A stretch of DNA of 64,000 nucleotides from Mycobacterium colombiense (GTDB taxonomy: Bacteria; Actinomycetota; Actinomycetes; Mycobacteriales; Mycobacteriaceae): the NCBI RefSeq assembly GCF_003284975.1, contig NZ_QMEU01000006.1, positions 1 through 64,000 of the forward strand, given 5' to 3'. A program made the position numbers and the translations under genes. Of the stretch, positions 53,952 through 62,637 are shown piece after piece; within the stretch, counting starts at the first letter, position 1, and each line of letters starts with the position of its first letter. The notes below the pieces were generated by a model. It saw nothing but the letters and a program-made list of their open reading frames with translations, ran no database searches and was not told the DNA's origin.

Positions 53952-54353
53952 ATGACATCAGGATTGAGCACCACACTGCACACCTCGTTCGAGGACGCGG
54001 TGGATCGGACGACGAAAGCACTGGCCGACCAAGGTTTCGGCGTACTGACCACGATCGACGTGAAGGCCACGCTGAAGCAAAAGCTCGGCGAGGACATGGA
54101 GAACTATTTGATCCTGGGTGCCTGCAACCCGGTGCTGGCGCACCGCGCCCTGGACATCCACCGCGAGATCGGACAGTTGCTGCCGTGCAACGTCGTGGTG
54201 CGGTCCGATCCCGCCGGCGATGCGGATGCGGTTCTGGTCGAGGCGATGGATCCTCAGCTGATGGTCAGAGTGACGGGCCAGCCCGGCGCTCTGCAAGACG
54301 TGGCGGACCAGGCCACCGCCAAGCTGCAGGCCGCGATCGGCGCACTCGGGTAG
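53952..54353 (+). CDS. DUF302 domain protein
   Basis: 133-residue DUF302 protein: HTSFEDAVDRTTKALADQGFGVLTTIDVKATLKQKLG, ENYLILGACNPVLAHRAL with Cys58, LPCNVVVRSDPAGDA. DUF302 genes often accompany rhodaneses or CstR-type regulators in bacteria, and its conserved cysteine and histidine suggest thiol or metal chemistry. ATG 53952 follows AGAGGAGG. Third gene of the CsoR-like unit. Confidence 0.88.
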   Translation: MTSGLSTTLHTSFEDAVDRTTKALADQGFGVLTTIDVKATLKQKLGEDMENYLILGACNPVLAHRALDIHREIGQLLPCNVVVRSDPAGDADAVLVEAMDPQLMVRVTGQPGALQDVADQATAKLQAAIGALG

Positions 54354-54389
54354 CTTCGGCGCAGCCCTACCCGCCCTCGCGGATGGGCG

Positions 54390-54563
54390 CTAGCCGTCTT
54401 GACTGCGGGCTTCGGCGCCCGACTCACCGGCGTCGAAGGAATCGTCGGAGCCCGCCGCGCCCACGTACGAGCCGTCTTCCTCACCCGCGGCGGCGCGGGA
54501 CTGAGTCTGGTGGTTCTCAGCGTCCACGTCTTCCTCGGTCTTGTGGCCCTTGTGACCTGGCAT
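54390..54563 (-). CDS. Small acidic hypothetical protein (57 aa)
   Basis: 57 residues, strongly acidic and rich in Glu, Asp, Ser, Gly and Ala (KTEEDVDAENHQTQSRAAAGEEDGSY), probably disordered. ATG 54563 follows AAGGAAG with good spacing; the frame upstream of it is non-coding. No family recognised. Converges on the DUF302 gene and is divergent from htdZ. Confidence 0.6.
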   Translation of the reverse strand: MPGHKGHKTEEDVDAENHQTQSRAAAGEEDGSYVGAAGSDDSFDAGESGAEARSQDG

Positions 54564-54694
54564 GGTGGCTTCCTTTTCTGGGGAGGCGGCGTCCCCCGTG
54601 GGGTTCCCTCGACAGCGCATATGAAACGGTGACCTCCGGCCATGAGGTGACGCCTCGGCGCTATTGTTAGCAGCCGAAACCAAGGAGAACTCGA

Positions 54695-55150
54695 ATGCGC
54701 ACCTTCGAATCAGTCACCGAACTCGCCGCCGCCGCGGGCGAAGCTCTCGGGCACAGCGACTGGGTCACGATCACCCAGGAAGACGTCAACCTGTTCGCCG
54801 ATGCGACCGGTGACCACCAGTGGATTCACGTCGACCCGGAACGGGCTGCGTCGGGCCCGTTCGGCACGACCATCGCCCACGGTTTCATGACCTTGGCGCT
54901 GCTGCCCCGGCTGCAGCATCAGATCTACACCGTCAACGGCATCAAGCTGGCAATCAACTACGGCGTCAACAAGGTTCGTTTCCCTGCACCGGTTCCGGTC
55001 GGCTCCCGGGTACGCGCCCAGAGTTCGTTGGTCAGCGTCGACGACGTGGGTAACGGCGCCGTGCAGGCGACCATCTCGACCACCGTCGAGATCGAGGGAT
55101 CGGCCAAGCCGGCGTGCGTGGCCGAAAGCGTCGTCCGTTTCGTCGCCTGA
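54695..55150 (+). CDS. htdZ: 3-hydroxyacyl-thioester dehydratase HtdZ (MaoC-like)
   Basis: 151-residue single hot-dog dehydratase (R-specific enoyl hydratase type). The hydratase-2 motif is FADATGDHQWIHVDPERAASGPFGTTIAHGFMTL, carrying the catalytic Asp and His. It interconverts 3-hydroxyacyl and 2-enoyl thioesters in fatty-acid metabolism. Same length and very similar to Rv0130 as I recall it. ATG 54695 follows AAGGAGAA. In M. tuberculosis it directly follows fbpC; here about 4.6 kb of extra genes separate them. Converges with fadE1, 16 bp away. Confidence 0.93.
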   Translation: MRTFESVTELAAAAGEALGHSDWVTITQEDVNLFADATGDHQWIHVDPERAASGPFGTTIAHGFMTLALLPRLQHQIYTVNGIKLAINYGVNKVRFPAPVPVGSRVRAQSSLVSVDDVGNGAVQATISTTVEIEGSAKPACVAESVVRFVA

Positions 55151-55166
55151 GGTCGGGGCCGCGTAC

Positions 55167-56462
55167 CTAGAACTCGGCGACGGCGTGTTCGAGCCGCTCG
55201 GCCAGACGTGCCTGCGCTTCGGCGCGCCGGGTCGGTATGTGAGCCGACGGGAAAGGCGTTGTCACCGGCTCGTATTCGCGCAGGGTCCGGCGGGCGACAG
55301 TCATTTTGTGCAACTCGGTGGCGCCGTCGGCGATACCCAGCGACTCGGCGGCCACCAGCATCTTGACGAACGGCATCTCATCGGAGACGCCGAGCGCGCC
55401 GTGTAAGTGCAGAGCCCGCTGCGCGACATCGTGCAGCACCTGGGGCATCGCCACTTTCACCGCCGCGATGTCGCGCCGCACCTTCTGGTAGTCGTGGTGC
55501 TTGTCGATCAACCACGCGGTGCGCAGCACCAGCAGGCGGAACTGCTCGATCTGGATCCAGCTGTCGGCGATCTTCTCCTGGGTCATCTGGAAATCCGACA
55601 GCCGGCCGTGCCGGGTCTTGCGGGACACCGCGCGCTCGCACATCATGTCAAAAGCGCTGCGGGCCAACGCGATTGTGCGCATGGCGTGGTGAATCCGGCC
55701 GCCCCCGAGCCGGGTCTGCGCGATCATGAACGCCTGTCCCTCGCCACCCAGCACATGGTCGGCGGGCACCCGGACGTCGTTGTAGCGGACGTAGCCGTGG
55801 GTGGCGCGCTTTGACGATTCGGCTCCGACGCCGACGTTGCGCACGATTTCGATGCCAGGCGTTTCGGCCGGAACGATGAACAGTGACATCTTGTCGTAGG
55901 TGCGGGCCTCGGAATTCGTGACCGCCATGACGATGAAGAACGACGCGTGTTTGGCGTTGGTGGAGAACCACTTCTCCCCATTGATCACCCAGTAGTCGCC
56001 GTCTCGGGTTGCGGCGGTGACGAATTGCCCCGGGTCAGAACCGCCTTGCGGTTCGGTCATCGAATAACAGGAGGTGATTTCGCCGTCCAGCAGTGGCTGC
56101 AGGTAGCGGGCCTTCTGCTCGTCGGTGCCGAACAGGGCGAGGATCTCGGCGTTGCCGGAATCCGGTGCCTGACAGCCGAACACCGACGGAGCCCAGCGCG
56201 AGCGTCCCAGGATTTCGTTGAGCAGCGCCAGCTTGACCTGACCAAAGCCTTGGCCGCCCAACTCCGGGCGCAGGTGCGCGGCCCACAGCCCCTGGTCCTT
56301 CACCTGCTGCTGCAAGGGCCGCAGGATGGCCATCATCTCGGCGTTCTTCTTGTCGTACGGGTCGAGCGCGACCAGGTCGAGCGGTTCGAGCTCTTCGGCC
56401 ATGAATTTTTCGACCCAGTCCAGCTTTGCCTGGTACTCGGGGTCGGTTTCGAAGTCCCACAC
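55167..56462 (-). CDS. fadE1: Acyl-CoA dehydrogenase FadE1
   Basis: 431-residue flavin-dependent acyl-CoA dehydrogenase. The N-terminal helical domain has WDFETDPEYQAKLDWVEKF, then CYSMTEPQGGSDP (FAD/substrate loop), WVINGEKWFSTNAKHASFF, and the C-terminal RTAWLIDKH with HGALGVSDEMPF near the CoA end. It is of the group resembling ACAD10/11-like dehydrogenases. GTG 56462 gives the family-typical opening; TTG 56471 is an alternative three codons upstream. Same locus as Rv0131c. Confidence 0.9.
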   Translation of the reverse strand: MWDFETDPEYQAKLDWVEKFMAEELEPLDLVALDPYDKKNAEMMAILRPLQQQVKDQGLWAAHLRPELGGQGFGQVKLALLNEILGRSRWAPSVFGCQAPDSGNAEILALFGTDEQKARYLQPLLDGEITSCYSMTEPQGGSDPGQFVTAATRDGDYWVINGEKWFSTNAKHASFFIVMAVTNSEARTYDKMSLFIVPAETPGIEIVRNVGVGAESSKRATHGYVRYNDVRVPADHVLGGEGQAFMIAQTRLGGGRIHHAMRTIALARSAFDMMCERAVSRKTRHGRLSDFQMTQEKIADSWIQIEQFRLLVLRTAWLIDKHHDYQKVRRDIAAVKVAMPQVLHDVAQRALHLHGALGVSDEMPFVKMLVAAESLGIADGATELHKMTVARRTLREYEPVTTPFPSAHIPTRRAEAQARLAERLEHAVAEF

Positions 56463-56543
56463 GGTGGCCAACCAATCCCCGGCGCAACGCCGCGCCGGAC
56501 TCGTTGATGAAGCCTCCCCATCCTAGAGCGGGGCGGCGCGGGC

Positions 56544-57242
56544 TCAGTCGGCGCTGCGGGTGTCGATCACTCGCTGGGCGACCTCGATGAGCTTGGTTTG
56601 ACTCTCCTGGGAAAGCCGGCGCAGCAACTCGAAGGCGCGCACGTCATCGACGCCGTAGCGCTCCATGATGATGCCCTTGGCCTGGCCGATGCGGTCCCGC
56701 GTGGACAGGGCCGATTGCATCTGCTGCCCGTGCCGCCCGGCCATGATCGCCGAGGCGGCATGCGCGGCGAACACCGTGCCGATGGTTTCGGCTTCGGTGT
56801 CCCACGCACCGGGCCGGAAACTGAACAGGTTGAGCGCGCCGGCGGTGCGATCGGCGGTGTAGAGCTTGAACGAGAGGCTGCTGAGGACGCCGTGCCCGAC
56901 GGCGGCCGGTGCGTATTTCGGCCAGCGAGGCTCGTTGCGGAGGTCGTCCGTGCGCACGATCGTCTGCTTCAGCGCGGCGTCGTGACAGGGGCCCTCATTG
57001 AAGTCGTGCTGCAGCTTGTCGAGCTTGGCGACCAGGCTGTCGGTGTCGGCGACCGATTCGAAATCATCGCCCCCTTTCACCAGCAATACCCCCGCGAGGT
57101 CCGCCGCCGGTATCAGTTCCACCGCCGCGGTGGTCACGTCGGCGAGAACCCGGTTGAGCGAACGCGGCACCGCGATCTCCCGGGATAGCTCGGCCATGCG
57201 CGTAGCTAGCTCGTGCCGGGCGGTCGGGTCTAAAGACTCCAT
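56544..57242 (-). CDS. GAF and ANTAR domain protein (RNA-binding regulator)
   Basis: 232-residue regulator. The GAF sensor domain spans about residues 25-165 (VLLVKGGDDFESVADTD, FNEGPCHDAALKQ, ALNLFSFRPGAWD). A C-terminal ANTAR domain (about 170-228, MQSALSTRDRIGQAKGIIMERYGVDDVRAFELLRRLSQ) is of the type that binds tandem RNA hairpins and prevents termination. ATG 57242 follows GGAGA; an in-frame GTG at 57269 is less likely. No ANTAR target hairpin pair was recognised nearby. Confidence 0.89.
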   Translation of the reverse strand: MESLDPTARHELATRMAELSREIAVPRSLNRVLADVTTAAVELIPAADLAGVLLVKGGDDFESVADTDSLVAKLDKLQHDFNEGPCHDAALKQTIVRTDDLRNEPRWPKYAPAAVGHGVLSSLSFKLYTADRTAGALNLFSFRPGAWDTEAETIGTVFAAHAASAIMAGRHGQQMQSALSTRDRIGQAKGIIMERYGVDDVRAFELLRRLSQESQTKLIEVAQRVIDTRSAD

Positions 57243-57390
57243 GAGACCGGATTCTCCACGATGTGTCACGACGCGTCACCCCCATGGTCTCCTTCAGCGC
57301 CGGCACCAGAGGCCGTCGGAAAGTTGCCCTCACCCGAGTTTGGGGCAAAAGACCCCGGGTACCCGGCGTCGACAGCCCGATCTCAACCCG

Positions 57391-58488
57391 TCAGTGCAAC
57401 TTCGGCAAGACGTTGGCGCCGTAGAACTCGACGGCGGCAATGGGATTGTCTTGGGGAAAGTGCAGGAACGGAATCGCACCGGCGTCGAGAATCCGCTGCA
57501 GGGCGTTGATGTGGGGAGCCGGGTCGGTGCCGACCGTCCAGCCGCCCAACACCTTGTCGATCGGGTTGGACTCGGCGGCGCGCTGGATCTCGACGGGGCT
57601 GGGTTGATCGACGGCCCCGGCGGTGAAGCGCCATAGCGTGGCGGCCCGGGTCGCGACGGCGTTGTCGCCGACGACCGCGAACAGTTCGGCGCGTTTTCCT
57701 AGCGTCGCCACGTCCCGCCCCGCGGCCCGGGCGCCCGCGCCGAAGGCCGCCAACAGCTTTGGATTCGTGACATCGCTCGCCTGGGTGATCCACCCATCCC
57801 CGTACTGCCCGGCCAGTCTCACGCTTCTCGGGCCGGCGGCCGCGACGAAGATGGGCGGGGGCGTCGCCGGAACATCGTAGAGTTTCAGCGAGTTCGTCTG
57901 AAAAAAGTTGCCGGAGAACGAGATTCGCGAACCGCTCCACAGCTGGCGGATCAGCTGTACCGCTTCGACCAGCCTGTCATGCCGCTCGGCGTAGTTGCCG
58001 TAGGTGTTCGTGGTGGCCTGTTCGTTAAGCCGTTCACCGGTGCCGACGCCCAGGAACACCCGGCCGGGATAAAGAATCGCCAGGGACGCGAACGCCTGGG
58101 CGACCGTGGCGGGGTGGTAGCGGTAGGTCGGGCAGGTCACCCCGGTGCCGAACGAAACGTGGCTGGTGGCGTTGCCGACGAGCGCCAGGGTCAGCCACGG
58201 GAACATCGCGTGGCCTTCGTTGTCCTGCCACGGCTGAATGTGGTCGCTGGCCCATACGTGTTGGAAGCCGGCGCCTTCGGCCGCCTTGGCCTGCGCCACC
58301 AGCTGGTCGGTGCGGAACTGCTCGTGGGAGAGGACGAAGCCCACACCCTTGCCCGGCGGGGCCGCCGGCCCGCTGGACTTGCCGCGCTGGGCGCCCGGTT
58401 TCGCGCAGCCCTGCGCCAAGCCGGCGGACCCGAGGACGCCGGCGCCGGCCGCCATCCGCCCGAACGTTCGTCGCGAGATGCCGGTCAC
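57391..58488 (-). CDS. fgd2: F420-dependent hydroxymycolic acid dehydrogenase (Fgd2/fHMAD)
   Basis: 365-residue luciferase-like F420 enzyme exported by the Tat pathway. The Tat signal is SRRTFGRMAAGAGVLGSAG with a lipobox-like AQGC (about 5-28). The F420/TIM-barrel region has HVWASDHIQPWQDNEGHAMFPW, GTGVTCPTYRYHPATVAQAFASLA and GRVFLGVGTGERLNEQ. As I recall, its M. tuberculosis homologue Rv0132c converts hydroxy- to keto-mycolates in the envelope. GTG 58488 starts VTGISRRTF as in Rv0132c; the open frame runs much further upstream without coding character. Confidence 0.93.
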   Translation of the reverse strand: MTGISRRTFGRMAAGAGVLGSAGLAQGCAKPGAQRGKSSGPAAPPGKGVGFVLSHEQFRTDQLVAQAKAAEGAGFQHVWASDHIQPWQDNEGHAMFPWLTLALVGNATSHVSFGTGVTCPTYRYHPATVAQAFASLAILYPGRVFLGVGTGERLNEQATTNTYGNYAERHDRLVEAVQLIRQLWSGSRISFSGNFFQTNSLKLYDVPATPPPIFVAAAGPRSVRLAGQYGDGWITQASDVTNPKLLAAFGAGARAAGRDVATLGKRAELFAVVGDNAVATRAATLWRFTAGAVDQPSPVEIQRAAESNPIDKVLGGWTVGTDPAPHINALQRILDAGAIPFLHFPQDNPIAAVEFYGANVLPKLH

Positions 58489-58539
58489 GGGGTCGGCATA
58501 CCCGTCGCGCCGGGCCTCACACGCACTAGCGTGATGCAG

Positions 58540-59145
58540 ATGACCCCGCAGGTCCGTCCGGCAGTCAAAGCCGATGTCCGCACGCTGTCGCGCACCCTGG
58601 CTCGCGCGTTCTACGACGACCCGGTGATGATCTGGCTGATGCCCGATCAGGACAAGCGCATCGCGCAGCTGTCCCGGTTGTTCGCCACGATGACCCGCCA
58701 TCACCACCTGGCCCGCGGCGGGGTGGAGGTGGCTGGAGCGGGGGCGGACATCGTTGCGGCCGCGCTGTGGGATCCGCCCGATCAGTGGCAAGAGACGCCG
58801 CGGGGACAGCTGGCGATGACGCCGACGTTCATCCGGGTGTTCGGCCTGCGCTCGATGCGGGGACGCGCGGTACAGGAATTGATGAAAAGCGTGCACCCCG
58901 AGGAGCCGCACTGGTACCTGGCGGTGATCGGCAGCGATCCGGCGGTTCGCGGCAAGGGATTCGGTCAGGCGTTGATGCGGTCGCGGTTGGACCGCTGCGA
59001 CGCCGAATACTGCCCGGCCTATCTCGAGTCGAGTAAGCCCGAAAATGTGCCGTATTACGAGCGTTTCGGCTTCAGCGTCACCCGTGAGATCGTGCTGCCG
59101 GACGGCGGGCCCAGCCTGTGGGCCATGTGGCGGCCGCCACGGTAG
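58540..59145 (+). CDS. GNAT family N-acetyltransferase (Rv0133-like)
   Basis: 201-residue acetyltransferase. The acetyl-CoA motif is YLAVIGSDPAVRGKGFGQALM (about 127-147), and YLESSKPENVPYYERFGF is motif B. The N-terminus is RPAVKADVRTLSRTLARAFYDDPVM. ATG 58540 is preceded by TAGCGT (58527-58532), so a leaderless mRNA starting at this ATG is plausible; ATG 58534 and GTG 58531 are in-frame alternatives. Divergent from fgd2 with about 50 bp between starts. Confidence 0.88.
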   Translation: MTPQVRPAVKADVRTLSRTLARAFYDDPVMIWLMPDQDKRIAQLSRLFATMTRHHHLARGGVEVAGAGADIVAAALWDPPDQWQETPRGQLAMTPTFIRVFGLRSMRGRAVQELMKSVHPEEPHWYLAVIGSDPAVRGKGFGQALMRSRLDRCDAEYCPAYLESSKPENVPYYERFGFSVTREIVLPDGGPSLWAMWRPPR

Positions 59146-59209
59146 GAGCGCGGCGTACGGCCCGTCGGCCCGCGTTTAACCCCCCGACGCCGCGGGCAAC
59201 CGGATGGGC

Positions 59210-59557
59210 ATGAGCGATAACCCCCAGGCCGACGTGGATCCCGCGGACTTCCCCGAGGAGGGTGGCCCGGGTGACACCTTGAACCCGAGCGAAGGCACCG
59301 ACTCGGACGAGTTACGCAACGACGACGGTGACATCGTCGTCGACCCGCCTGAGGGCTGGAGCGAGGCCGACCGGTTCGGCATGACGGCCAGAGAAGAACG
59401 CGAGGGCGAATCCCTCGACGCTCGACTGGCTGCCGAAGAGCCCGACGTCCCCGAGACCATCGAGCCGGTCGACGACGGTCCCCGGCGCGCCCACCGGGGC
59501 CAGATCGACGGCACCCCAGAGGACGGCGACTCGCTCTACGAGGTCGTCGACGAGTAA
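59210..59557 (+). CDS. DUF5709 family acidic protein
   Basis: 115-residue very acidic protein of the actinobacterial DUF5709 family: DFPEEGGPGDTLNPSEGTDSDELRNDDG, DPPEGWSEADRFGMTAREEREGESLDARLAAEEPDV and a C-terminal LYEVVDE. It is probably intrinsically disordered and cytoplasmic; function unknown. ATG 59210 (MSDNPQAD) fits family starts; ATG 59204 is two codons upstream. Converges on the TetR gene, 34 bp away. Confidence 0.82.
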   Translation: MSDNPQADVDPADFPEEGGPGDTLNPSEGTDSDELRNDDGDIVVDPPEGWSEADRFGMTAREEREGESLDARLAAEEPDVPETIEPVDDGPRRAHRGQIDGTPEDGDSLYEVVDE

Positions 59558-59591
59558 GTCAGTGCTCGGCTGTTTACTGCGGCCGATCGGA

Positions 59592-60266
59592 TCAGGGCGT
59601 GCTGCGCCAGCCGGCGATGCCGGTCGCGATCATTCGCAACTGCTTGACCGCGAGCCGGCGGATGTCCTCGGTCGCCTCGGCGCTCTGCGAATCCTCGATG
59701 GCCTCCGCGATGACGATCATGGCGTTGACGAACAGGGTCGCCAGCACGTTGAGATCCTCGGTGGTCCACTTGTTCAGGCCCGGGAATCGCGCCAGGTCGG
59801 TGGCCAGCTCGGACGTGATCAGCCGGATCTCGGTACGGATGGCGTAGCGCAGGACCGACAGGCCGCTGTTGCGCTCCCGGCCGATGAGCCGCCAGTGTTC
59901 GCGCCTGTCGGCGACGCTGGCGACCAGGATCTCGACGGACGACTCAATCACCCGGTTCGGGTCGAGCTTGCCGGCACGCGCATCACGCAGCGTGTCGCGC
60001 AGGCTCCGGAACGACTCGTCGATCAGGACCAGGCCCAGGGCCTCCATCGATTCGAAATGCCGGTAGAACGCCGCCGGAACGATCCCGACCTCCCGCGTCA
60101 CCTCGCGCAGGCTCAAACTGGAGAAGCTGCGGTCCTGCAGGAGCTTGAGTGCCGCGGCGATGATGGCCCGGCGCGTCGCCTCCTTGCGCTCCTCGCGCGA
60201 CTGGCTTTCCCGCGTGCGTTCGCGCCCCGAGCCGCGTCCCCGTGAGCTAGGAGTACGGCTGTTCAC
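59592..60266 (-). CDS. TetR family regulator (DesT-like context)
   Basis: 224-residue TetR regulator. After a basic tail the helix-turn-helix is EATRRAIIAAALKLLQDRSFSSLSLREVTREVGIVPAAFYRHFESMEALGLVLIDE (about 28-83). The C-terminal ligand domain includes NSGLSVLRYAIRTEIRLITSELATDL. GTG 60266 with a -10 box TAGGGT (60279-60274) just upstream implies a leaderless mRNA. It faces a ferredoxin reductase/desaturase pair, the same layout as Pseudomonas DesT-DesCB, so it may sense acyl-CoA unsaturation. Two palindromic sites lie in the shared region. Confidence 0.87.
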   Translation of the reverse strand: MNSRTPSSRGRGSGRERTRESQSREERKEATRRAIIAAALKLLQDRSFSSLSLREVTREVGIVPAAFYRHFESMEALGLVLIDESFRSLRDTLRDARAGKLDPNRVIESSVEILVASVADRREHWRLIGRERNSGLSVLRYAIRTEIRLITSELATDLARFPGLNKWTTEDLNVLATLFVNAMIVIAEAIEDSQSAEATEDIRRLAVKQLRMIATGIAGWRSTP

Positions 60267-60275
60267 TGTGTGAAC
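60261..60275. promoter_or_regulatory. Predicted TetR operator, site 1
   Basis: GTTCAC-TGT-GTGAAC, a perfect 6-bp inverted repeat overlapping the start codon and -10 box of the TetR gene, fitting autorepression. Confidence 0.5.
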
Positions 60276-60328
60276 CCTACCACAGCCAGGCATTAAACCC
60301 TTGACTGCATGGCGTCCGCAGTCGCACG

Positions 60329-60344
60329 GTGTACATATGTTCAC
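60329..60344. promoter_or_regulatory. Predicted TetR operator, site 2
   Basis: GTGTACAT-ATGTTCAC, palindromic at 7 of 8 positions per arm, spanning the start codon (60337) of the reductase. With flanking bases it fits xGTGwAC-N4-GTTCACT, close to the Pseudomonas DesT operator as I remember it. Confidence 0.5.
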
Positions 60345-61434
60345 TCAAACCGCTCAAGCTTCTGGCCGAGTCCTCGCGCGGACCCTTCGGCAGCGCGTGT
60401 TGGGTTCAGAGCTGTTAGACCTGCTGACCGGTCCGCACGGCGTCGACCGCTACACCGAACTGGTGGCGCCCACCTGGACGCTGGGCGAGGCCCGTGCCAA
60501 GGTGACCGACGTGCGCCGGGCCACGCCCCGCAGTGTGACCCTGACCCTGACCCCCAACGACACCTTCCTGGCCGCCCACACCCCCAAGGCCGGGCAGTAC
60601 GTCAACCTGACCGTGGAGATCGACGGCCGCCGCCACACCCGGTGCTATTCGCCCGCCAACGCCGAAGGCGGTACCACCCTCGAGTTGACGATCGGCCGGC
60701 ACGACGGCGGCCTGGTCTCGAACTTTCTGTACGAACACGCCCGCCGCGGGATGGTGGTCGGTCTGGCCGGGACCGGCGGTGATTTCACGCTGCCGGCACC
60801 GCAAACCCCGCGGCGCATCCTCTTCGTCTCCGGCGGAAGCGGGATCACCCCGGTGATGTCGATGCTGCGGACCCTGGTCGCCCAGGACCACGACGGCGAA
60901 ATCGCATTCATTCACTACGCGCGCACACCGGCCGAGGCCTGCTACCGCGACGAGCTGAAGGCGATGCCCGGCGTGCGGGTGCTGCACGGCTACACCCGAT
61001 CCGAGGGCGGCGACCTCTCCGGACGCTTCGGTGCCGAGCACCTGGCCACCGCGCTGACGTCACCAGATGCGGTATTCGTCTGCGGCCCGGCCGCTTTGGT
61101 CGAGGCAGTGCGATCGCACTGCGACAACGTGTACACCGAGAGCTTCGTGCCGCAGGCCTTCGATGTGCCGGCCAATCCCTCGGGTGGACGAGTCACGTTC
61201 TCCGACAGCGGTGTTGACGTCGTCGACGACGGGCGCTCGCTGTTGGAGCAGGCCGAAGCGGCCGGGCTCTCGCCCGAAAACGGATGCCGGATGGGCATCT
61301 GCCACACCTGCACGCGGCGTAAAACCGCCGGCACCGTGCGCAACCTGGTCACCGGTGCGGTCTCGACCGCTCCCGATGAGGACGTGCAGATCTGCGTGTC
61401 CGTTCCGGTCGGTGACGTGGACCTGTCGCTGTAG
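60337..61434 (+). CDS. Ferredoxin reductase-like FAD/[2Fe-2S] protein (desaturase partner)
   Basis: 365-residue electron-transfer protein. The FAD domain (about 45-140) has the RCYSPANAEGGTTLELTIGRHDGGLVSNFLY pattern. The NAD(P) domain has RILFVSGGSGITPVMSMLR and VFVCGPAALVEAV. The C-terminal plant-type [2Fe-2S] ferredoxin has ligands Cys317, Cys322, Cys325 and Cys353. It resembles Rv3230c, the reductase paired with DesA3. It supplies electrons to the desaturase that follows 43 bp downstream. ATG 60337 lies within a predicted operator. Confidence 0.91.
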   Translation: MFTQTAQASGRVLARTLRQRVLGSELLDLLTGPHGVDRYTELVAPTWTLGEARAKVTDVRRATPRSVTLTLTPNDTFLAAHTPKAGQYVNLTVEIDGRRHTRCYSPANAEGGTTLELTIGRHDGGLVSNFLYEHARRGMVVGLAGTGGDFTLPAPQTPRRILFVSGGSGITPVMSMLRTLVAQDHDGEIAFIHYARTPAEACYRDELKAMPGVRVLHGYTRSEGGDLSGRFGAEHLATALTSPDAVFVCGPAALVEAVRSHCDNVYTESFVPQAFDVPANPSGGRVTFSDSGVDVVDDGRSLLEQAEAAGLSPENGCRMGICHTCTRRKTAGTVRNLVTGAVSTAPDEDVQICVSVPVGDVDLSL

Positions 61435-61477
61435 CGGCCGGCCAATCCAGCCCCTGAAAACTTCTGGAGGACAAGCA

Positions 61478-62593
61478 ATGTCGAACCCCAAGATTGCCTT
61501 GACACCCGAACAGGCCGAGGAATTCGGCCGGGAACTCGACGCCATCAAGGAACGCGTGATGGCAGACCTCGGCGAGCAGGACGCCGACTACATCCGCCGC
61601 GTCATCAAGGCCCAGCGCGCGCTGGAGGTCGGCGGCCGGGCGCTGTTGTTCGCCGGGATCCTGCCCCCGGCATGGCTGGCCGGCACCGCGATGCTGGGTC
61701 TGTCGAAGATCCTGGACAACATGGAGATCGGCCACAACATCATGCACGGCCAGTACGACTGGATGCGCGACCCGGCCATTTCCGGGCGCACCTTCGAGTG
61801 GGACACGGCGTGCCCGGCCGATCAATGGCGCCATTCGCACAACTACATGCACCACACCCACACCAACATCGTGGGTATGGACCGCGACATCGGGTACGGA
61901 ATCCTGCGGATGAGCGAAGACCAGCGCTGGCAGCCGTACTTCCTCGGCAACCCGATCTACGCGTTCCTGCTGATGGTGTTGTTCCAGTACGGAGTTGCGC
62001 TGCACGAGCTGGAAACCGAGCGCATCCGCGCCGGCGAGATCCGGCTCGAGGACAAGCGGGAAGTGCTGCGCGAGATCTGGCGCAAGACCCGTCGGCAGAC
62101 CCTGAAGGACTACGTCGCCTTCCCGCTGCTGGCCGGTCCCTTCGCGCCATTCGTGTTCACCGGTAACCTCACCGCCAACCTGATGCGCAACGTGTGGTCG
62201 TACATGATCATCTTCTGCGGCCACTTCCCGGACGGGACACAGGAATTCACTGTCGAAGAAACCAAGGACGAGTCACGCGGCATGTGGTACTTCCGCCAGA
62301 TCCTCGGCTCGGCAAACCTGACCGGCGGCAAGATCTTTCACCTGCTGTCCGGTAACCTCTCGCACCAGATCGAGCACCACCTGTTCCCCGACATGCCGGC
62401 CCGCCGCTACGCCGACATCGCGCCGGAGGTGCAGGAGATCTGCGAGCGCTACGGCATCCCCTATAACCGCGGTCCGCTGCTGCGTCAGTTCGGCACCGTC
62501 GTCCGCAAGATCGTCAGGCTGACCTTCCCCGACTCGTGGGTGCCGAAGGCCGGCGTGGAAAAGTCGCCCGAGCCCGAGCCGATCGCCGCGTAA
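61478..62593 (+). CDS. Membrane fatty acid desaturase (DesA3-like)
   Basis: 371-residue diiron membrane desaturase. Histidine boxes are HNIMH (86-90), HSHNYMHH (near 124-131) and HQIEHH (296-301). Hydrophobic spans flank them. It belongs to the DesA3/stearoyl-CoA delta-9 desaturase group; ortholog length is shorter than Rv3229c because the C-terminal basic tail is reduced. ATG 61478 follows TGGAGG. With its reductase it forms a two-gene unit like desA3-Rv3230c but in the reverse gene order, and it is divergent from a TetR gene. Confidence 0.93.
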   Translation: MSNPKIALTPEQAEEFGRELDAIKERVMADLGEQDADYIRRVIKAQRALEVGGRALLFAGILPPAWLAGTAMLGLSKILDNMEIGHNIMHGQYDWMRDPAISGRTFEWDTACPADQWRHSHNYMHHTHTNIVGMDRDIGYGILRMSEDQRWQPYFLGNPIYAFLLMVLFQYGVALHELETERIRAGEIRLEDKREVLREIWRKTRRQTLKDYVAFPLLAGPFAPFVFTGNLTANLMRNVWSYMIIFCGHFPDGTQEFTVEETKDESRGMWYFRQILGSANLTGGKIFHLLSGNLSHQIEHHLFPDMPARRYADIAPEVQEICERYGIPYNRGPLLRQFGTVVRKIVRLTFPDSWVPKAGVEKSPEPEPIAA

Positions 62594-62637
62594 ATCTACG
62601 CGGCTGAGGCATTGCCTCGCGCCGGGACAGGGGCACA

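Noticed and set aside
57979..58539. Upstream extension of the GNAT frame
   Set aside because: It is antisense to the fgd2 gene; coding similarity starts at 58540.
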